Positions 50,476 to 60,442 of a stretch of 60,633 bases of DNA are shown piece by piece. The notes under the pieces were generated by a model. The model was not told where the DNA came from and did not search any database. It worked only from the letters and a program-made list of their open reading frames with translations. The stretch's first letter is position 1, and every line of letters starts with the position of its first letter. The position numbers and the translations under genes were made by a program. The DNA comes from Candidatus Hydrogenedentota bacterium (GTDB taxonomy: Bacteria > Hydrogenedentota > Hydrogenedentia > Hydrogenedentales > SLHB01): the NCBI GenBank assembly GCA_019695095.1, contig JAIBAQ010000016.1, positions 1 through 60,633 of the forward strand. The letters run 5' to 3'.

Positions 50476-51897
50476 ATGATGGGGACAAGCAGGCTCTTTA
50501 CGGTATGGGTTGCGGCGCTGGCGGTGGCTGGCGCGTGCCACGCGGCGTCGCTGAAGATCCAAGATGACCGCATGGCGGAAGTGGACGGGAAGCGTACATT
50601 CATTCTGGGGTTGTATGGTGCGCCAAAGGGGGATAGTTCGCTGGACCAAGCAGCGGCAGCCGGATTCAATCTGATCAACGCGCAACCGGACAAGGGGCAA
50701 TTGGACACGCTGCAAGCGAAAGGCGTGTGGGGATGGATTAACACAGGCGCGGCGATTGACTTCAGCGAAGCGCGTGAAGATCGAGAACAGCAACTCCGCA
50801 AGCTCGTAACGGACTTTGGCGGGCACCCCGCGATGTTGGTCTGGGAAGTGCCCGACGAGGCGCTGTGGAACGTGTGGTACGGCGCGAACCAATGGCGCAT
50901 GGGTGCGGAGAGGTCGCAGCTCAAGCAGGCGATCGACGCGCTCACCGACGCCGAACTGCAAAAGAAACTGCTTGCAGACCGCGACCGCGCCGGACAATTG
51001 TACGGCGAAGGCAAGTACGCGGAAGCCGAGCAGGTCACCGATAGCATTTGGAAAGCCCTCGGCAAAGAACAGCCACAGCCCGGACTAAACCTCTCGAACG
51101 CGCCGGAGCGCGCCACCAAGATGGCAAACGGCATGATCGAAGGCTACAAACTGCTGCGTGAAATCGACACCAATCATCCCGTGTGGATGAACCACGCGCC
51201 GCGCAACACCATCGAGCAGTTGGCCGAGTTCAATCGCGGGGCCGACATCGTAGGTTGCGACATTTATCCCGTGCCGGCGCGCGTGGGCGGACATTCCGAT
51301 TTGATGGACGTGACCGTTACCTCCGTTGGGGGGTATACGAAGCGCATGCAAGACGCCGCGCCCGGCAAACCAACGTGGATGGTGTTGCAGGGATTCGGGT
51401 GGGCGGATCTCGGCGAGACGAAGAGCGATCCGAAGCGCGACGAATTTCGGCGTCCGACATTCGATGAGTCGCGGTTCATGGCCTACGATGCGATAGCAAA
51501 CGGCGCGCGCGGCATTCTGTACTGGGGCTCCGCGTATATCGAAGCCGACTCGCAACTGTGGGCCGATTTGCAGAAGCTCGTGCGCGAATTGGCCGATCGC
51601 CAGCCGCTGTTGTCCGCGCGCGAAGCGACATTGCCTATTCGAGTGACCACGGCGCAAACGTGGGGCTCGCAAGACCGCACTATTCGGATTGTCCCCAAAC
51701 AAGTTGGCGACACGGTGTCGTTTATCGTCGTGAACGAATGGCGCGAACCGCTGACCTATACGATCGCGGGCCTCGAATCGCTGAACGGCGTGACATACAG
51801 CGACGGCCCGGATATCACCGCGACCGTTACCAACGGCTCGTTAACGCAGACGATCAAGGGTCAGAGCGTACACGTGCTGGAACCGGGCGCGAAATAG
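50476..51897 (+). CDS. Secreted glycoside-hydrolase-like TIM-barrel protein
   Basis: Protein of 473 residues with a signal peptide (LFTVWVAALAVAGACHA). The barrel pattern includes FILGLYGAP, AGFNLINAQ, MLVWEVPDEALW (Glu candidate as acid/base), IVGCDIYPVPAR, TWMVLQGFGW and ARGILYWGSAY, then a C-terminal beta domain (VSFIVVNEWREPLTYTIAG). It resembles clan GH-A enzymes without a clear family. The second catalytic Glu is not evident, so it may be non-catalytic. GGGGAG precedes the ATG. Confidence 0.6.
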   Translation: MMGTSRLFTVWVAALAVAGACHAASLKIQDDRMAEVDGKRTFILGLYGAPKGDSSLDQAAAAGFNLINAQPDKGQLDTLQAKGVWGWINTGAAIDFSEAREDREQQLRKLVTDFGGHPAMLVWEVPDEALWNVWYGANQWRMGAERSQLKQAIDALTDAELQKKLLADRDRAGQLYGEGKYAEAEQVTDSIWKALGKEQPQPGLNLSNAPERATKMANGMIEGYKLLREIDTNHPVWMNHAPRNTIEQLAEFNRGADIVGCDIYPVPARVGGHSDLMDVTVTSVGGYTKRMQDAAPGKPTWMVLQGFGWADLGETKSDPKRDEFRRPTFDESRFMAYDAIANGARGILYWGSAYIEADSQLWADLQKLVRELADRQPLLSAREATLPIRVTTAQTWGSQDRTIRIVPKQVGDTVSFIVVNEWREPLTYTIAGLESLNGVTYSDGPDITATVTNGSLTQTIKGQSVHVLEPGAK

Positions 51898-52062
51898 ACG
51901 CAGTGCATACGTAACCGGGATGACCTGCTCCGAGCCAACCGTCCCAGAATTGTGTAAAGGCGGAAAGCCGGATCTTCGCGGAACACGGCTGGTAAGAGAA
52001 TCTTTAGCGTGCGAGGGCGCTCTCGCCAGGCTTCGCCTTCCCCGGCATTGGCAACAGTGAAG

Positions 52063-54282
52063 TCATTCCGGAGATCCCTGCCTGGAGCCCGGGGAGGCTG
52101 CTTTCGCTTTTGCTCGCTTCTCGAGAATGCCCAGGACTGCTGCCACGACAACAGAAACCGCGACTCCAGCCAGAAATCCGCCAATCATGTCCCAGTTTAC
52201 GGTCCATCTTCGGCGGCTAGCGTACTTTTCGAGTTCAAAGCGCCGTTCGTACATGCCATTGAAGACATTGCGCGCCGAACTGGCCATTTCCGGATAGGGC
52301 TCATCGGCGACGGTAACGAAACCGATGTTGTAGTTCTCGCCATCGTACCAGCGTCCAGTGACCGGGTCGTCGAGATACTGAAACCAGTGGCAGCCCACGA
52401 ATGACGGATTCTCAAGCACGCTGTTGACATACCGCTCGAAGGACGCCGCGCGCTCGCCCTGATTGACGGTATCGACGAGACCCGTGTGGAACATGCCGCG
52501 GTCGAGCGCACCGAAATGAAACTCGCCGATCATGAGCGGCTTTCCCAAGTACGTGTACGCGTCAGGGGGGAGTTCGCGGTAATAGAGATCAAAGCTCACG
52601 ACATCGGCGACGTCGGCACAAGCACGCACGGCCGGATCGGGCATGACGCAGAAGCGGCAGCCCAGATAGAGCTGATTCGGCGCAACCTTCTTCAACGCGG
52701 TGTTAACGATCTCGAAGTACCGGTGCGCAAATGCGTACAGGTAAGCATCGAGGTCCGCTTTGCATGCGTACGTACGGTTGGCAGGGACACGCAACGAATC
52801 CCAATCGGCGGCAGTTGTCTCCCACGCCTTGTTCAACGAGGCTATATCGCCGTACCTCTGCTTGAGCAATTCGATTTGCGCGACGCGGCACGGCTGATCG
52901 GGCGGACTCGCCAAGGTCCCTGTTACGACATTGTCCCACGAGATCTCGTTGTCCACGAAGTAGCCGATGCATAGCGGATTTGCGGCCCACTTTTGCACCG
53001 CGGGCCCTATGCTGCTTTCGACGGTCTCGGCAAAGGACGGCGCATAGGCGTCGACCACTTTCGACCAATACCCGCCGCCGCCTTCGATGCGCTGGAGACC
53101 GCCGTGCACGCTCACCGAGACGGTGAACGGCATAGGGCTGTTTTCCAGCACGTCCGATTGTGACCAGTTGCCGATGGTGTTGAACCCCCAGTCCTTGAGC
53201 CGGGCGTACGCGGCCTCGCGCCATTTCAACCGCCAGTCTTCGTCGTACTTTCGGATGAGATTGGCTCGATAGAAATTGAACGTGAGCCCTTTGCCCCCTA
53301 CGGTATCAGCCATGCTGTGCGCGCCCTCGACGCGCTCGTAACAGACTCCGTAGAGGGGGTCGTCCTCCGCGGGGAGCCATTCAAACCAGTTGGGGCGCCG
53401 ATCGACAAAGGTCTGTTCCCCTGCAATGACGCAGTCCATGCCTGCCGAGAAAAAAAGATGACCTTCCGGAGTGATCAGCCACCATTTACCGTCCAGATAA
53501 TCGGTGCGAAACCAACCGGTGGCCCTTCGTTGGGGTCCGCCCGCCCATCCGCCGAACCGGTCGCGCCGCTTAATCGCAGGCTGGCGGTTCCTCTTGTTGG
53601 ATTCGCGTTCCGCGTTTGTCTCGAGCTCGCGAACGTCGCCAGCTTTGCCGGGCCAGTCGCCGTGCCGGTATTGGCCGAAGCGGTCCACAAAAGGAAAGGG
53701 GATTGCCGAAGCTTTGAGCAGGGATTCGCCGTAGAGCCGGACATTGTCAATCAGAAGCGTGTGCTCCGTCTTGGGCTGGGGCAGGAAGACTTGATACGCC
53801 ACAATCTTGCTTGCGTCTATGTTTTTGCCGTTGCCCAGCGGCCCAACGACCGGGATGCCGCGCATGCCCCAAAAGGGTCCCGCGTCGGTCGGCCGGAACA
53901 TCGCTCGCAGCGTGGTCCATTCTTCCGGCGGGGCAACACCGTCTACGGTAACGAATCCTCCCGTATCGGCGTCCGCATTGTCCACGCGCAGGGACACCTC
54001 CACGGACGCCGCCTCGGGGTTGTACACATCCACTGCGAGACCCTTCGACTCGCTCCAGTCCCATGGGTCTCCGTGATGCGTGAACGTCACATTGGGCCAA
54101 TCGACAACGCTGAAATGCACTTCCAGAACGCGCTCGCCTTCGTGTCGCGCAATGGATGCCTCGACGTGGTTTTGCGTTATCGCCGTCGGCAACTCAGGGC
54201 CGTCGAACGTCTCGATAGGTCTTTCCTGTGCGATGACGGCCGCCGCAGAAATCGCGATAGGCATAAGTAATCGCAAAACCAC
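52063..54282 (-). CDS. GH50-like glycosidase with C-terminal membrane anchor
   Basis: Product of 739 residues from GTG 54282, which has GGGAGAAG about four bases upstream, matching the site of the paralogue; ATG 54309 would add nine residues with no ribosome site. Signal peptide LMPIAISAAAVIAQ, an N-terminal carbohydrate-binding-like beta domain (about 20-190), then a GH-A barrel. Catalytic Glu candidates are Glu446 in IGYFVDNEISW and Glu587 in IGEFHFGALDRGMFH, the GH50 agarase signatures. A C-terminal span (IGGFLAGVAVSVVVAAVLGI, about 700-719) and basic tail anchor it. Substrate inferred only (galactan-like). Confidence 0.82.
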   Translation of the reverse strand: MVLRLLMPIAISAAAVIAQERPIETFDGPELPTAITQNHVEASIARHEGERVLEVHFSVVDWPNVTFTHHGDPWDWSESKGLAVDVYNPEAASVEVSLRVDNADADTGGFVTVDGVAPPEEWTTLRAMFRPTDAGPFWGMRGIPVVGPLGNGKNIDASKIVAYQVFLPQPKTEHTLLIDNVRLYGESLLKASAIPFPFVDRFGQYRHGDWPGKAGDVRELETNAERESNKRNRQPAIKRRDRFGGWAGGPQRRATGWFRTDYLDGKWWLITPEGHLFFSAGMDCVIAGEQTFVDRRPNWFEWLPAEDDPLYGVCYERVEGAHSMADTVGGKGLTFNFYRANLIRKYDEDWRLKWREAAYARLKDWGFNTIGNWSQSDVLENSPMPFTVSVSVHGGLQRIEGGGGYWSKVVDAYAPSFAETVESSIGPAVQKWAANPLCIGYFVDNEISWDNVVTGTLASPPDQPCRVAQIELLKQRYGDIASLNKAWETTAADWDSLRVPANRTYACKADLDAYLYAFAHRYFEIVNTALKKVAPNQLYLGCRFCVMPDPAVRACADVADVVSFDLYYRELPPDAYTYLGKPLMIGEFHFGALDRGMFHTGLVDTVNQGERAASFERYVNSVLENPSFVGCHWFQYLDDPVTGRWYDGENYNIGFVTVADEPYPEMASSARNVFNGMYERRFELEKYASRRRWTVNWDMIGGFLAGVAVSVVVAAVLGILEKRAKAKAASPGSRQGSPE

Positions 54283-54386
54283 GCTACTTCTCCCTGTATG
54301 CACTCGCATTTACGACAAGCGACAGATGAGATTTATGGCCCCGCCGGAGTCTCTCCGATCGGTCTCCGGTATTGCCCAATTGCCTC

Positions 54387-56450
54387 CTAGTTGCCGAAGC
54401 GCCGTTGATACATTTCATTGTGCACCTTGCGCGCGGCGCGGACCATCTCCGGGTATGGGGTGTCGGTGACGGTGAGGAAACCGATGTTGTAGTTCTCGCC
54501 GTCGTACCAGCGCCCGGTGATGGGTTCGTCGACGTATTGGAACCAGTGGCAACCGACGAACGACGGGTTGTCGATGACGCTGTTTACATAACGCGCGTAG
54601 GCGGCCGCGCGGTCTTTCTGGTTGCGCGTGGCGACGAGTCCCGTGTGGAACATGCCGCGGTCGAGCGCGCCAAAATGAAACTCGCCAATCAGAATGGGCT
54701 TGCCCAGGCTGTTGCCGCCCACGTACTCATCCTTGCCGATGCTGCTGCGATAGAAATTGAAACTCACGACGTCGACGACGTCGGCACACGCCCGGACGGC
54801 GGGTTTGGGCGCGGAGGAGAAGCGGCAACCCAGGTAGAGGTGATTGGGCGCATAGTTCTTCAGCACGGTATTGATGGTCTCGAAATACCGGCGTCCAAAC
54901 GCATACACGAAGTCGTCCAGGTCGGCTTGGCACGCAAAGGTGCGCTTGCCGGGAACGCGCAACGAATTCCAATCGGCGGCGCTCGTATCCCACGCCTTGT
55001 TGAGCGACGCGAGATCGCCGTACTTCTGCTTGAGCATCTCCACGTGCGCAATGCGGCAGGGTTGATCCGGCGGACTCGCGAGTGTGCCGACTTCGATGGC
55101 TTCCCACGAGATTTCGTTGTCGACGAAGTAGCCGATGCACAGGGGATTATCCGCCCACTTCTTTGCCGCCGGGGCAACGCTCTTCTCCACCGCGTCCGCG
55201 AAGGAGGGGTCGTAGGCGTCGGCCATCTTCGCCCAGTACCCGCCGCCGCCTTCGATCCGGCGAATGTCGCCGTAGATGCCCGCGGTTGCCGTGAACGGCA
55301 TCGGGCTATTCTCAACAACGTCATGTTGCGCCCAGTTGGCAACGGTGTTGAAGCCCCAGGACTTCAAGCGCGTGTACGCCGAATCGCGCCAAGGCGCTGA
55401 AAAGTCCTTGCCGTATTTGCGGATGAGATTCGCTCGATAGAAGCTGAAGGTCCGGCCCTGTCCGCCGATGCGCTCCGCCATGCTGTGTGCGCCGGACACC
55501 TTACCGTAGGCAGCGCCAAAGACCGGGTCATTCTCGGCAGGCAGCCATTCGAACCAGTTATCACGCTGTTCGACAAAGGTCTGTTCCCACGTGCCGACAC
55601 AATCCATGCCAACGGAAAAGAACAGGTGCCCCTCCGGCGTGATCAGCCACCATTTGCCGTCGACGTTCTCGGTGCGAAACCAGCCGGTGGCTTTCAGTTG
55701 CGGGCCATCGGCCCAGCCCCCGAAACGGTCGCGCTGCGGCATGGATTCGTGCCGTTTCCAATCGCGCGCTTCACGTTCGGCACTCTTCGCGAGGCCGCGC
55801 TCGTCCTTTATCTTGCCGGGCCAATCCGCGCGCTTGTATTGCCCGAAGCGATCCACAAACGGAAACGGTATCGAAGCGCCATCTAGCGTAGACTTCCCGG
55901 CCAGGCGAATGTTGTCGATGTAGAGCGTGTGTTCTTCCGCCGGTCTCGGCAGAAAGATCTGGATTGCCACGATACACGCCGGATCGATGCTCTTCCCCTT
56001 GCCCAACGGGCCGACGCCGGGAATGCCGCGCATGCCCCAATACGGGCCGGAATCGCTCGGGTTAAACAGCGCGCGCAGCGTCGTCCACTTGCCCGGGCCG
56101 GCGGAAGTCTGGGCCGTCACGCAGTGGTTCTCGCCGTCGGCCCCCGCGTTGTCCACGCGCATGGACACCGTTACCGGCAGGTCCTCGGGGTTGTACACGT
56201 CAATGGCGATTCCCGATGCCTCGCTGAAATCCCACGCACCTTCCCTCGGCGCGAAGTAGACATTGGGCCAATCGCTCTTCTTGAAACGCACTTCCAGAAC
56301 GCGCTCACCTTTCACACGCACAACGGACGCGTCGACGTTGTTCTGTTTCAACGTCGGCGGAAGCGCGGAGCCGTCGAAAGTCTCGATAGGCTTCTCCTGC
56401 GCAAACGCTCCCATTACGCCAACCACTGCAATCGCCACAAGACGAAGCAT
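54387..56450 (-). CDS. GH50-like glycosidase, tandem paralogue
   Basis: Product of 687 residues from ATG 56450 with GGGAGAGAG upstream. Signal peptide VAIAVVGVMGAFAQ. Same architecture as the next gene: beta domain, then barrel with Glu446 (IGYFVDNEISW) and Glu590 (LIGEFHFGALDRGMFH). It ends at YQRRFGN without the membrane anchor, so it should be periplasmic or secreted. Clearly a tandem duplication that has diverged in the linker and C-terminus. Confidence 0.85.
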   Translation of the reverse strand: MLRLVAIAVVGVMGAFAQEKPIETFDGSALPPTLKQNNVDASVVRVKGERVLEVRFKKSDWPNVYFAPREGAWDFSEASGIAIDVYNPEDLPVTVSMRVDNAGADGENHCVTAQTSAGPGKWTTLRALFNPSDSGPYWGMRGIPGVGPLGKGKSIDPACIVAIQIFLPRPAEEHTLYIDNIRLAGKSTLDGASIPFPFVDRFGQYKRADWPGKIKDERGLAKSAEREARDWKRHESMPQRDRFGGWADGPQLKATGWFRTENVDGKWWLITPEGHLFFSVGMDCVGTWEQTFVEQRDNWFEWLPAENDPVFGAAYGKVSGAHSMAERIGGQGRTFSFYRANLIRKYGKDFSAPWRDSAYTRLKSWGFNTVANWAQHDVVENSPMPFTATAGIYGDIRRIEGGGGYWAKMADAYDPSFADAVEKSVAPAAKKWADNPLCIGYFVDNEISWEAIEVGTLASPPDQPCRIAHVEMLKQKYGDLASLNKAWDTSAADWNSLRVPGKRTFACQADLDDFVYAFGRRYFETINTVLKNYAPNHLYLGCRFSSAPKPAVRACADVVDVVSFNFYRSSIGKDEYVGGNSLGKPILIGEFHFGALDRGMFHTGLVATRNQKDRAAAYARYVNSVIDNPSFVGCHWFQYVDEPITGRWYDGENYNIGFLTVTDTPYPEMVRAARKVHNEMYQRRFGN

Positions 56451-56527
56451 GCTTACTCTCTCCCGTCGATATACGCGAACGTCTTCGAACGTCCGATTGT
56501 GCGCGCGCCGTATGTTCTGCCGGTTCT

Positions 56528-57550
56528 TCAAAGCAACGTGGCGAGAGCCGTCGCCGCGTTCGCGGTGGGGTCGTTGGGGAAGGCGCGAAGACCCGCTTCT
56601 CGCACACGCCGCCTGCCTACCTCGTCCCTGAATACGTGCTCCAATCGCTCCACCAACTCTTCGTCGCTCACCGATTCGCCGAGCCCCAGATCGAACGCTA
56701 ACCCATCGGCGGCGAATTGCACGGTCTCCGTGGCTTGGTCCTCGTTTTGAGAGACAACAGCGCAGGGCAGGCCCAAGTACGCCGCTTCATACTTGGTGAG
56801 ACCGCCGCCGCAAATGCAGAGATCGGCATCACACATCGCCGCGGCAAGACTCGGCAGTTGCACGTCCACGCGGTCTCCTTCCCGGAGCACACGTCTCAAG
56901 CCGTCGAGGTCTTCGTAACTGGCCCCGACGACAACATGCAACGCGCCTTCGTAGTTCGATGCGCGCAGCATTCGCGCAACGCGAAGCGTGAGGTTTTGGC
57001 GGTCGCTGCCGCCGATGCACACCAGCACGTGGCGCAATGCGCCCTTCGCGGGCACGCGCTTCTGCCGGGCGGTGCGCAGTGCCCGGCGGACCAACAGATA
57101 TTCCAGCCCTAAGAGCCAACGCTTCGCGCTGCCGCGATACGGAAGCTGCGTCGCGGCGACCCCGAAGTTGAGTACCGCAGTGCAATCGTAACGGTCGAGT
57201 CGCGCAAAATCGTCGATAACCACGACGGGCACACCCGCCGTTCCAAGAATGGACACGTCGTGCGAGTCCACGGCATAGCTGTCGACGACCAACGCGCACG
57301 GTTGATGCGCGACTAGCGCGCGAACCAGCGCGGGACGGTCGCATTCGCCGAGCGTCGAATCGATTGCCTCATACGCGAATCCGGCCTGCTGAATCAGGTC
57401 GGCCGCTCCGGCCTCGAGCTTGCCATGAAACAACGAACGTTTGCCCTGCTCCTGGAACGCTTCCGCAAGCGCTACACACCGGCTCACATGGCCCAGGCCG
57501 ATCTCCGGCGTGGCATCGCACAGAAAGATGACAGGCGGTGCGTCCGTCAT
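56528..57550 (-). CDS. PseG-like nucleotide-sugar hydrolase / glycosyltransferase
   Basis: Product of 340 residues from ATG 57550 (ATG 57574 is also in frame; neither has a strong ribosome site). N-terminal motif LCDATPEIGLGHVSRCVALA (PseG/GT-B GxGHxxR), LVVDSYAVD and VVVIDDFARLDRYDC, and the C-terminal GGGLTKYEAAYLGLP nucleotide-binding segment. PseG removes UDP in pseudaminic acid synthesis. No other pseudaminate genes are near, so the activity could be another UDP-sugar reaction. Confidence 0.8.
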   Translation of the reverse strand: MTDAPPVIFLCDATPEIGLGHVSRCVALAEAFQEQGKRSLFHGKLEAGAADLIQQAGFAYEAIDSTLGECDRPALVRALVAHQPCALVVDSYAVDSHDVSILGTAGVPVVVIDDFARLDRYDCTAVLNFGVAATQLPYRGSAKRWLLGLEYLLVRRALRTARQKRVPAKGALRHVLVCIGGSDRQNLTLRVARMLRASNYEGALHVVVGASYEDLDGLRRVLREGDRVDVQLPSLAAAMCDADLCICGGGLTKYEAAYLGLPCAVVSQNEDQATETVQFAADGLAFDLGLGESVSDEELVERLEHVFRDEVGRRRVREAGLRAFPNDPTANAATALATLL

Positions 57551-57707
57551 CGGTAAAGCCTGTAAGAGGCGCATGCCCCGCGGGAAGCGATTAGAAGGTC
57601 GTCAATACTACTCATGAGAAGATCCCCTTGGGAAAGATCATACCCACTTGCAGTGTCATTCGCACGTGATTCGGCTTGTCGATTCTTATTGTGCCTCGCG
57701 CAATGGT

Positions 57708-60140
57708 TCAGCGAACCCGCTGGCGCTGAATCACGTATCGCGCGCCGGGCTTCGTGGCGAACTCGACGACACTAGGCTCGACAGCGGTCAGTCCGGCCAC
57801 CGGCGAACCGTCTTCGTTGAAAACGGCGATCGGCTCTTTCGCGCGCACTCGGCACGGTAGGCCCGCGAGCGAAAGGATCGACGCCTCGGACAACTTCGCA
57901 TTGTCCCACTTCATGCCCACTTCGAAACCGCCGCGCGCGCGCAAGCCTTTGACTTCGCCCTTGGCCCATTCCGCTGGCAATGCGGGCAGCAGGCTGACTT
58001 CACCGGCGTGGCTCTGCAGAAGCATTTCCGCGATACCCGCCGCGCCGCCGAAATTGCCGTCGATCTGGAACGGCGGATGGTTGTCGAACAGATTCGGCAG
58101 CGTGCATTTCGCCAGCAAGGCCTGCACGTTTTCGTGGGCCGTTTCCGGTTCTTCGAAGCGCGCCCAGAAGTTGACGATCCACGCCCGGCTCCATCCTGTA
58201 TGCCCGCCGCCGTGCGACAACCGGTATTCGATGGATTTGCGCGCGGCCGCGGCAAGTTCCGGCGTTCCGCGCAACGTGATCTGGTTGCTCGGGTGGAACC
58301 CGTACATGTGCGACATATGGCGGTGGCCCGGCTCGGGTTCGTCGTAGTCTTCGATCCACTCTTGCAGACGGCCCGTCTTCGCGCTGATCTGCAGCGGGGC
58401 CAGCCGCTTCAAGGCGTCTTCGAGTTTGGCGCGGAACTCCGCGTCTGTGTCGAGCGTCTTGCTCGCCTCGATGCAGTTCGTGAACAGCTCGTGAACGATC
58501 ATGAGGTCCATTGTCGCGCCGTAGGTGAACATCGACTTCGTGCCGTCGGGTTTCTGAAACGTGTTTTCCGGCGAATGAGACGGAGACGTCACGAGACGCC
58601 CCTTCGGGTCTTCCACGAGGAACCCCAGCACAAATTCCGCGGCCCCTTTCATAAGCGGATAACCCTGCTTCGCCAGGAAGTCCTTGTCGGCGGTGAACAG
58701 GTAATGCTGATACGGATGCTCGCACAACCATGCCGCGCCCATCGGCCAGATTCCCCACACGCCGTCGGCGGGCGCCGTGAATCCGAAGAGGTCACTGAGG
58801 TGATGCACGACCCAACCGTCGCACCCGTAATGCACCTGCGCGGTGTGATGACCCGAAGGCACCAGCGAATCCATGTAATCGAAGAGCGGCGTATGGCATT
58901 CGGGGAGATTGCCCACCTCCGCGATCCAGTAATTCATCTGCAGGTTGATGTTCGTGTGGTAATCGCTGTTCCACGGCGCGTCCATGTGCTGACACCACAC
59001 GCCCTGCAAATTGGCGGGCAGATCGCCCGGGCGCGACGAACCCATCAGGAGGTACCGTCCGTATTGAAAATACAGCGCCGCCAACTGCGGGTCATCCTCG
59101 CCGCGTTTCACGGCGGCAAGCCGCTCATCGGTCGCCTTGTCGGCATGGTTGTCCGCGCCCAATTGCAGCGAGACGCGGTTGAACAGCGACTGATGTTCGG
59201 CGATGTGCGCGGCGCGCAGATCGGCATACGGCTTTACTGCGGCGGCCAAATAGTCGCGGCACTTCTGACTGGCATCGCCCCCGCCGTAATTCGTCGCACC
59301 CGTAATGAGCAGCGTCACCGCGTTCGCATTGCGTACTTCGAGCACGCCATTTTCGTTGACCAGCTCTCCCCCATCGTTTACGGCGAGCACCTGGCATTCG
59401 AACTTGATGCCCACGGGATTGCCCTGCTCGTCCTTGGGATTCGCGATTTGACCGCTCAACACGAGACGATCCTTGCCCTCGCTCGAACACGCGGCATCCT
59501 GCTGCCGCGTCAACGTGGTCTTAAAGCTGACGGACTTCTTCTTGCTGGCTTTGATGCGCACGACGATGGCCTGCGCGGGTTTCGAAACGAACACCTCGCG
59601 CGTGAACGTTACGCCGCGGTCTTTGTACTGCGTGGTCGCGATGCCCGTATCCAGATCGAGCGACCGCGTGTACTTGGAGACTTCCGTTGTGGCAGGGAAT
59701 TCAAGGAAGAGATCCGCGAGCGACTGATACGACTTGATGCGCTCCGGCACGCCCAGCATCGTCTTCTTTGCGAGTTCCGTGGCTTCTTCATTCTTGCCTT
59801 CGAAGAGCAGACGCCGCACTTCCGGCAGGGCTTTCAAGGCTTCCGGGTTGGTGGTGTCGCGGACCTGGCCGTCCCACACGCTTTCCTCGTTGAGTTGGAG
59901 ACGCTCCTTCGGCACGCCGCCAAAGACCATCGCGCCCAGCCGCCCATTGCCGGCCGGCAACGCCTCCTCCCACACGGTCGCCGGCTTGCGATACCACAAC
60001 GTCAACGGCCCGCCGGGATTCACGGCGGATTCCGGTTTTACGACCTCGCACGACGCCAACGGAGGCAAGAGCTCCGCGTTCTCCTTCGCCGCGCCCAGCA
60101 CACAACCGAACAACGCCACCATGATGGTCAGGTTCGACAT
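57708..60140 (-). CDS. GH95 alpha-L-fucosidase-type glycosidase
   Basis: Protein of 810 residues. N-terminal signal [18 protein letters not shown]. The GH95 beginning [28 protein letters not shown] and LNEESVWDG (84-91), the inverting-mechanism Asn/Asp segment [16 protein letters not shown] (about 390) and [15 protein letters not shown] (about 693) identify the family, which hydrolyses alpha-1,2-L-fucosides or L-galactosides. Full family length. GGAGGGGG precedes the ATG. Belongs with the neighbouring GH50-like pair to a fucose/galactan-degrading set. Confidence 0.93.
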   Translation of the reverse strand: MSNLTIMVALFGCVLGAAKENAELLPPLASCEVVKPESAVNPGGPLTLWYRKPATVWEEALPAGNGRLGAMVFGGVPKERLQLNEESVWDGQVRDTTNPEALKALPEVRRLLFEGKNEEATELAKKTMLGVPERIKSYQSLADLFLEFPATTEVSKYTRSLDLDTGIATTQYKDRGVTFTREVFVSKPAQAIVVRIKASKKKSVSFKTTLTRQQDAACSSEGKDRLVLSGQIANPKDEQGNPVGIKFECQVLAVNDGGELVNENGVLEVRNANAVTLLITGATNYGGGDASQKCRDYLAAAVKPYADLRAAHIAEHQSLFNRVSLQLGADNHADKATDERLAAVKRGEDDPQLAALYFQYGRYLLMGSSRPGDLPANLQGVWCQHMDAPWNSDYHTNINLQMNYWIAEVGNLPECHTPLFDYMDSLVPSGHHTAQVHYGCDGWVVHHLSDLFGFTAPADGVWGIWPMGAAWLCEHPYQHYLFTADKDFLAKQGYPLMKGAAEFVLGFLVEDPKGRLVTSPSHSPENTFQKPDGTKSMFTYGATMDLMIVHELFTNCIEASKTLDTDAEFRAKLEDALKRLAPLQISAKTGRLQEWIEDYDEPEPGHRHMSHMYGFHPSNQITLRGTPELAAAARKSIEYRLSHGGGHTGWSRAWIVNFWARFEEPETAHENVQALLAKCTLPNLFDNHPPFQIDGNFGGAAGIAEMLLQSHAGEVSLLPALPAEWAKGEVKGLRARGGFEVGMKWDNAKLSEASILSLAGLPCRVRAKEPIAVFNEDGSPVAGLTAVEPSVVEFATKPGARYVIQRQRVR

Positions 60141-60257
60141 GAGATCCCCCTCCGGATTGTACTCGGCATGCTACCACCCCGGCAGAAGAGGGAGCAATCA
60201 AGGGAAGGACATCGCGTTGCCGAATCGCAGCCGAGGGCGGCTGCGCCACATTGACTG

Positions 60258-60292
60258 TCATTCTGAGTCCGCCTGAGGCGGACGAAGAATCT
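60258..60292. repeat. Short dispersed-type palindrome
   Basis: The perfect GTCCGCC-TGA-GGCGGAC (60267-60283) is flanked by partly complementary TCATTCTGA and GAAGAATCT. This matches a small repeat type widely seen in environmental bacterial genomes (AGATTCTTC...TCAGAATGA). Copies elsewhere could not be checked. Confidence 0.55.
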
Positions 60293-60370
60293 GGCTTCAA
60301 ACCGGATTGGTACCGCTCACGAGCATGCGCCATAACAAGGGAAATGATGCTCAAGCGTAGTCGTGTATCG

Positions 60371-60434
60371 TGTGGCAGGCATCTTGCCTGCCGAATAGTC
60401 CGAGCACGAAGAGGCAGGCAGGATGCCCGCCACA
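60371..60434. repeat. BIME/REP-like double palindrome
   Basis: Two 22-base arms (60371-60392 and 60413-60434) are inverted repeats with 20 of 22 matches around a 20-base centre. Each arm is itself close to a hairpin of the GGCAGGCA-TCT-TGCCTGCC type. It lies nine bases after the stop of the TauE/SafE-like gene and may also work as its transcript end. Confidence 0.7.
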
Positions 60435-60442
60435 CATTGGCG

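Larger units (their letters stand above)
60141..60442. other. Intergenic region with two palindromic repeats
   Basis: About 300 bases upstream of the GH95 gene. Besides the two repeat units below, it contains a TACAAT -10-like element (60160-60155, - strand) just before the GH95 ribosome site. No gene seen. Confidence 0.4.

Noticed and set aside
58008-60254. 748-residue + strand frame opposite the GH95 gene
   Set aside because: Arg/His/Val-rich antisense shadow of the well-supported glycosidase.
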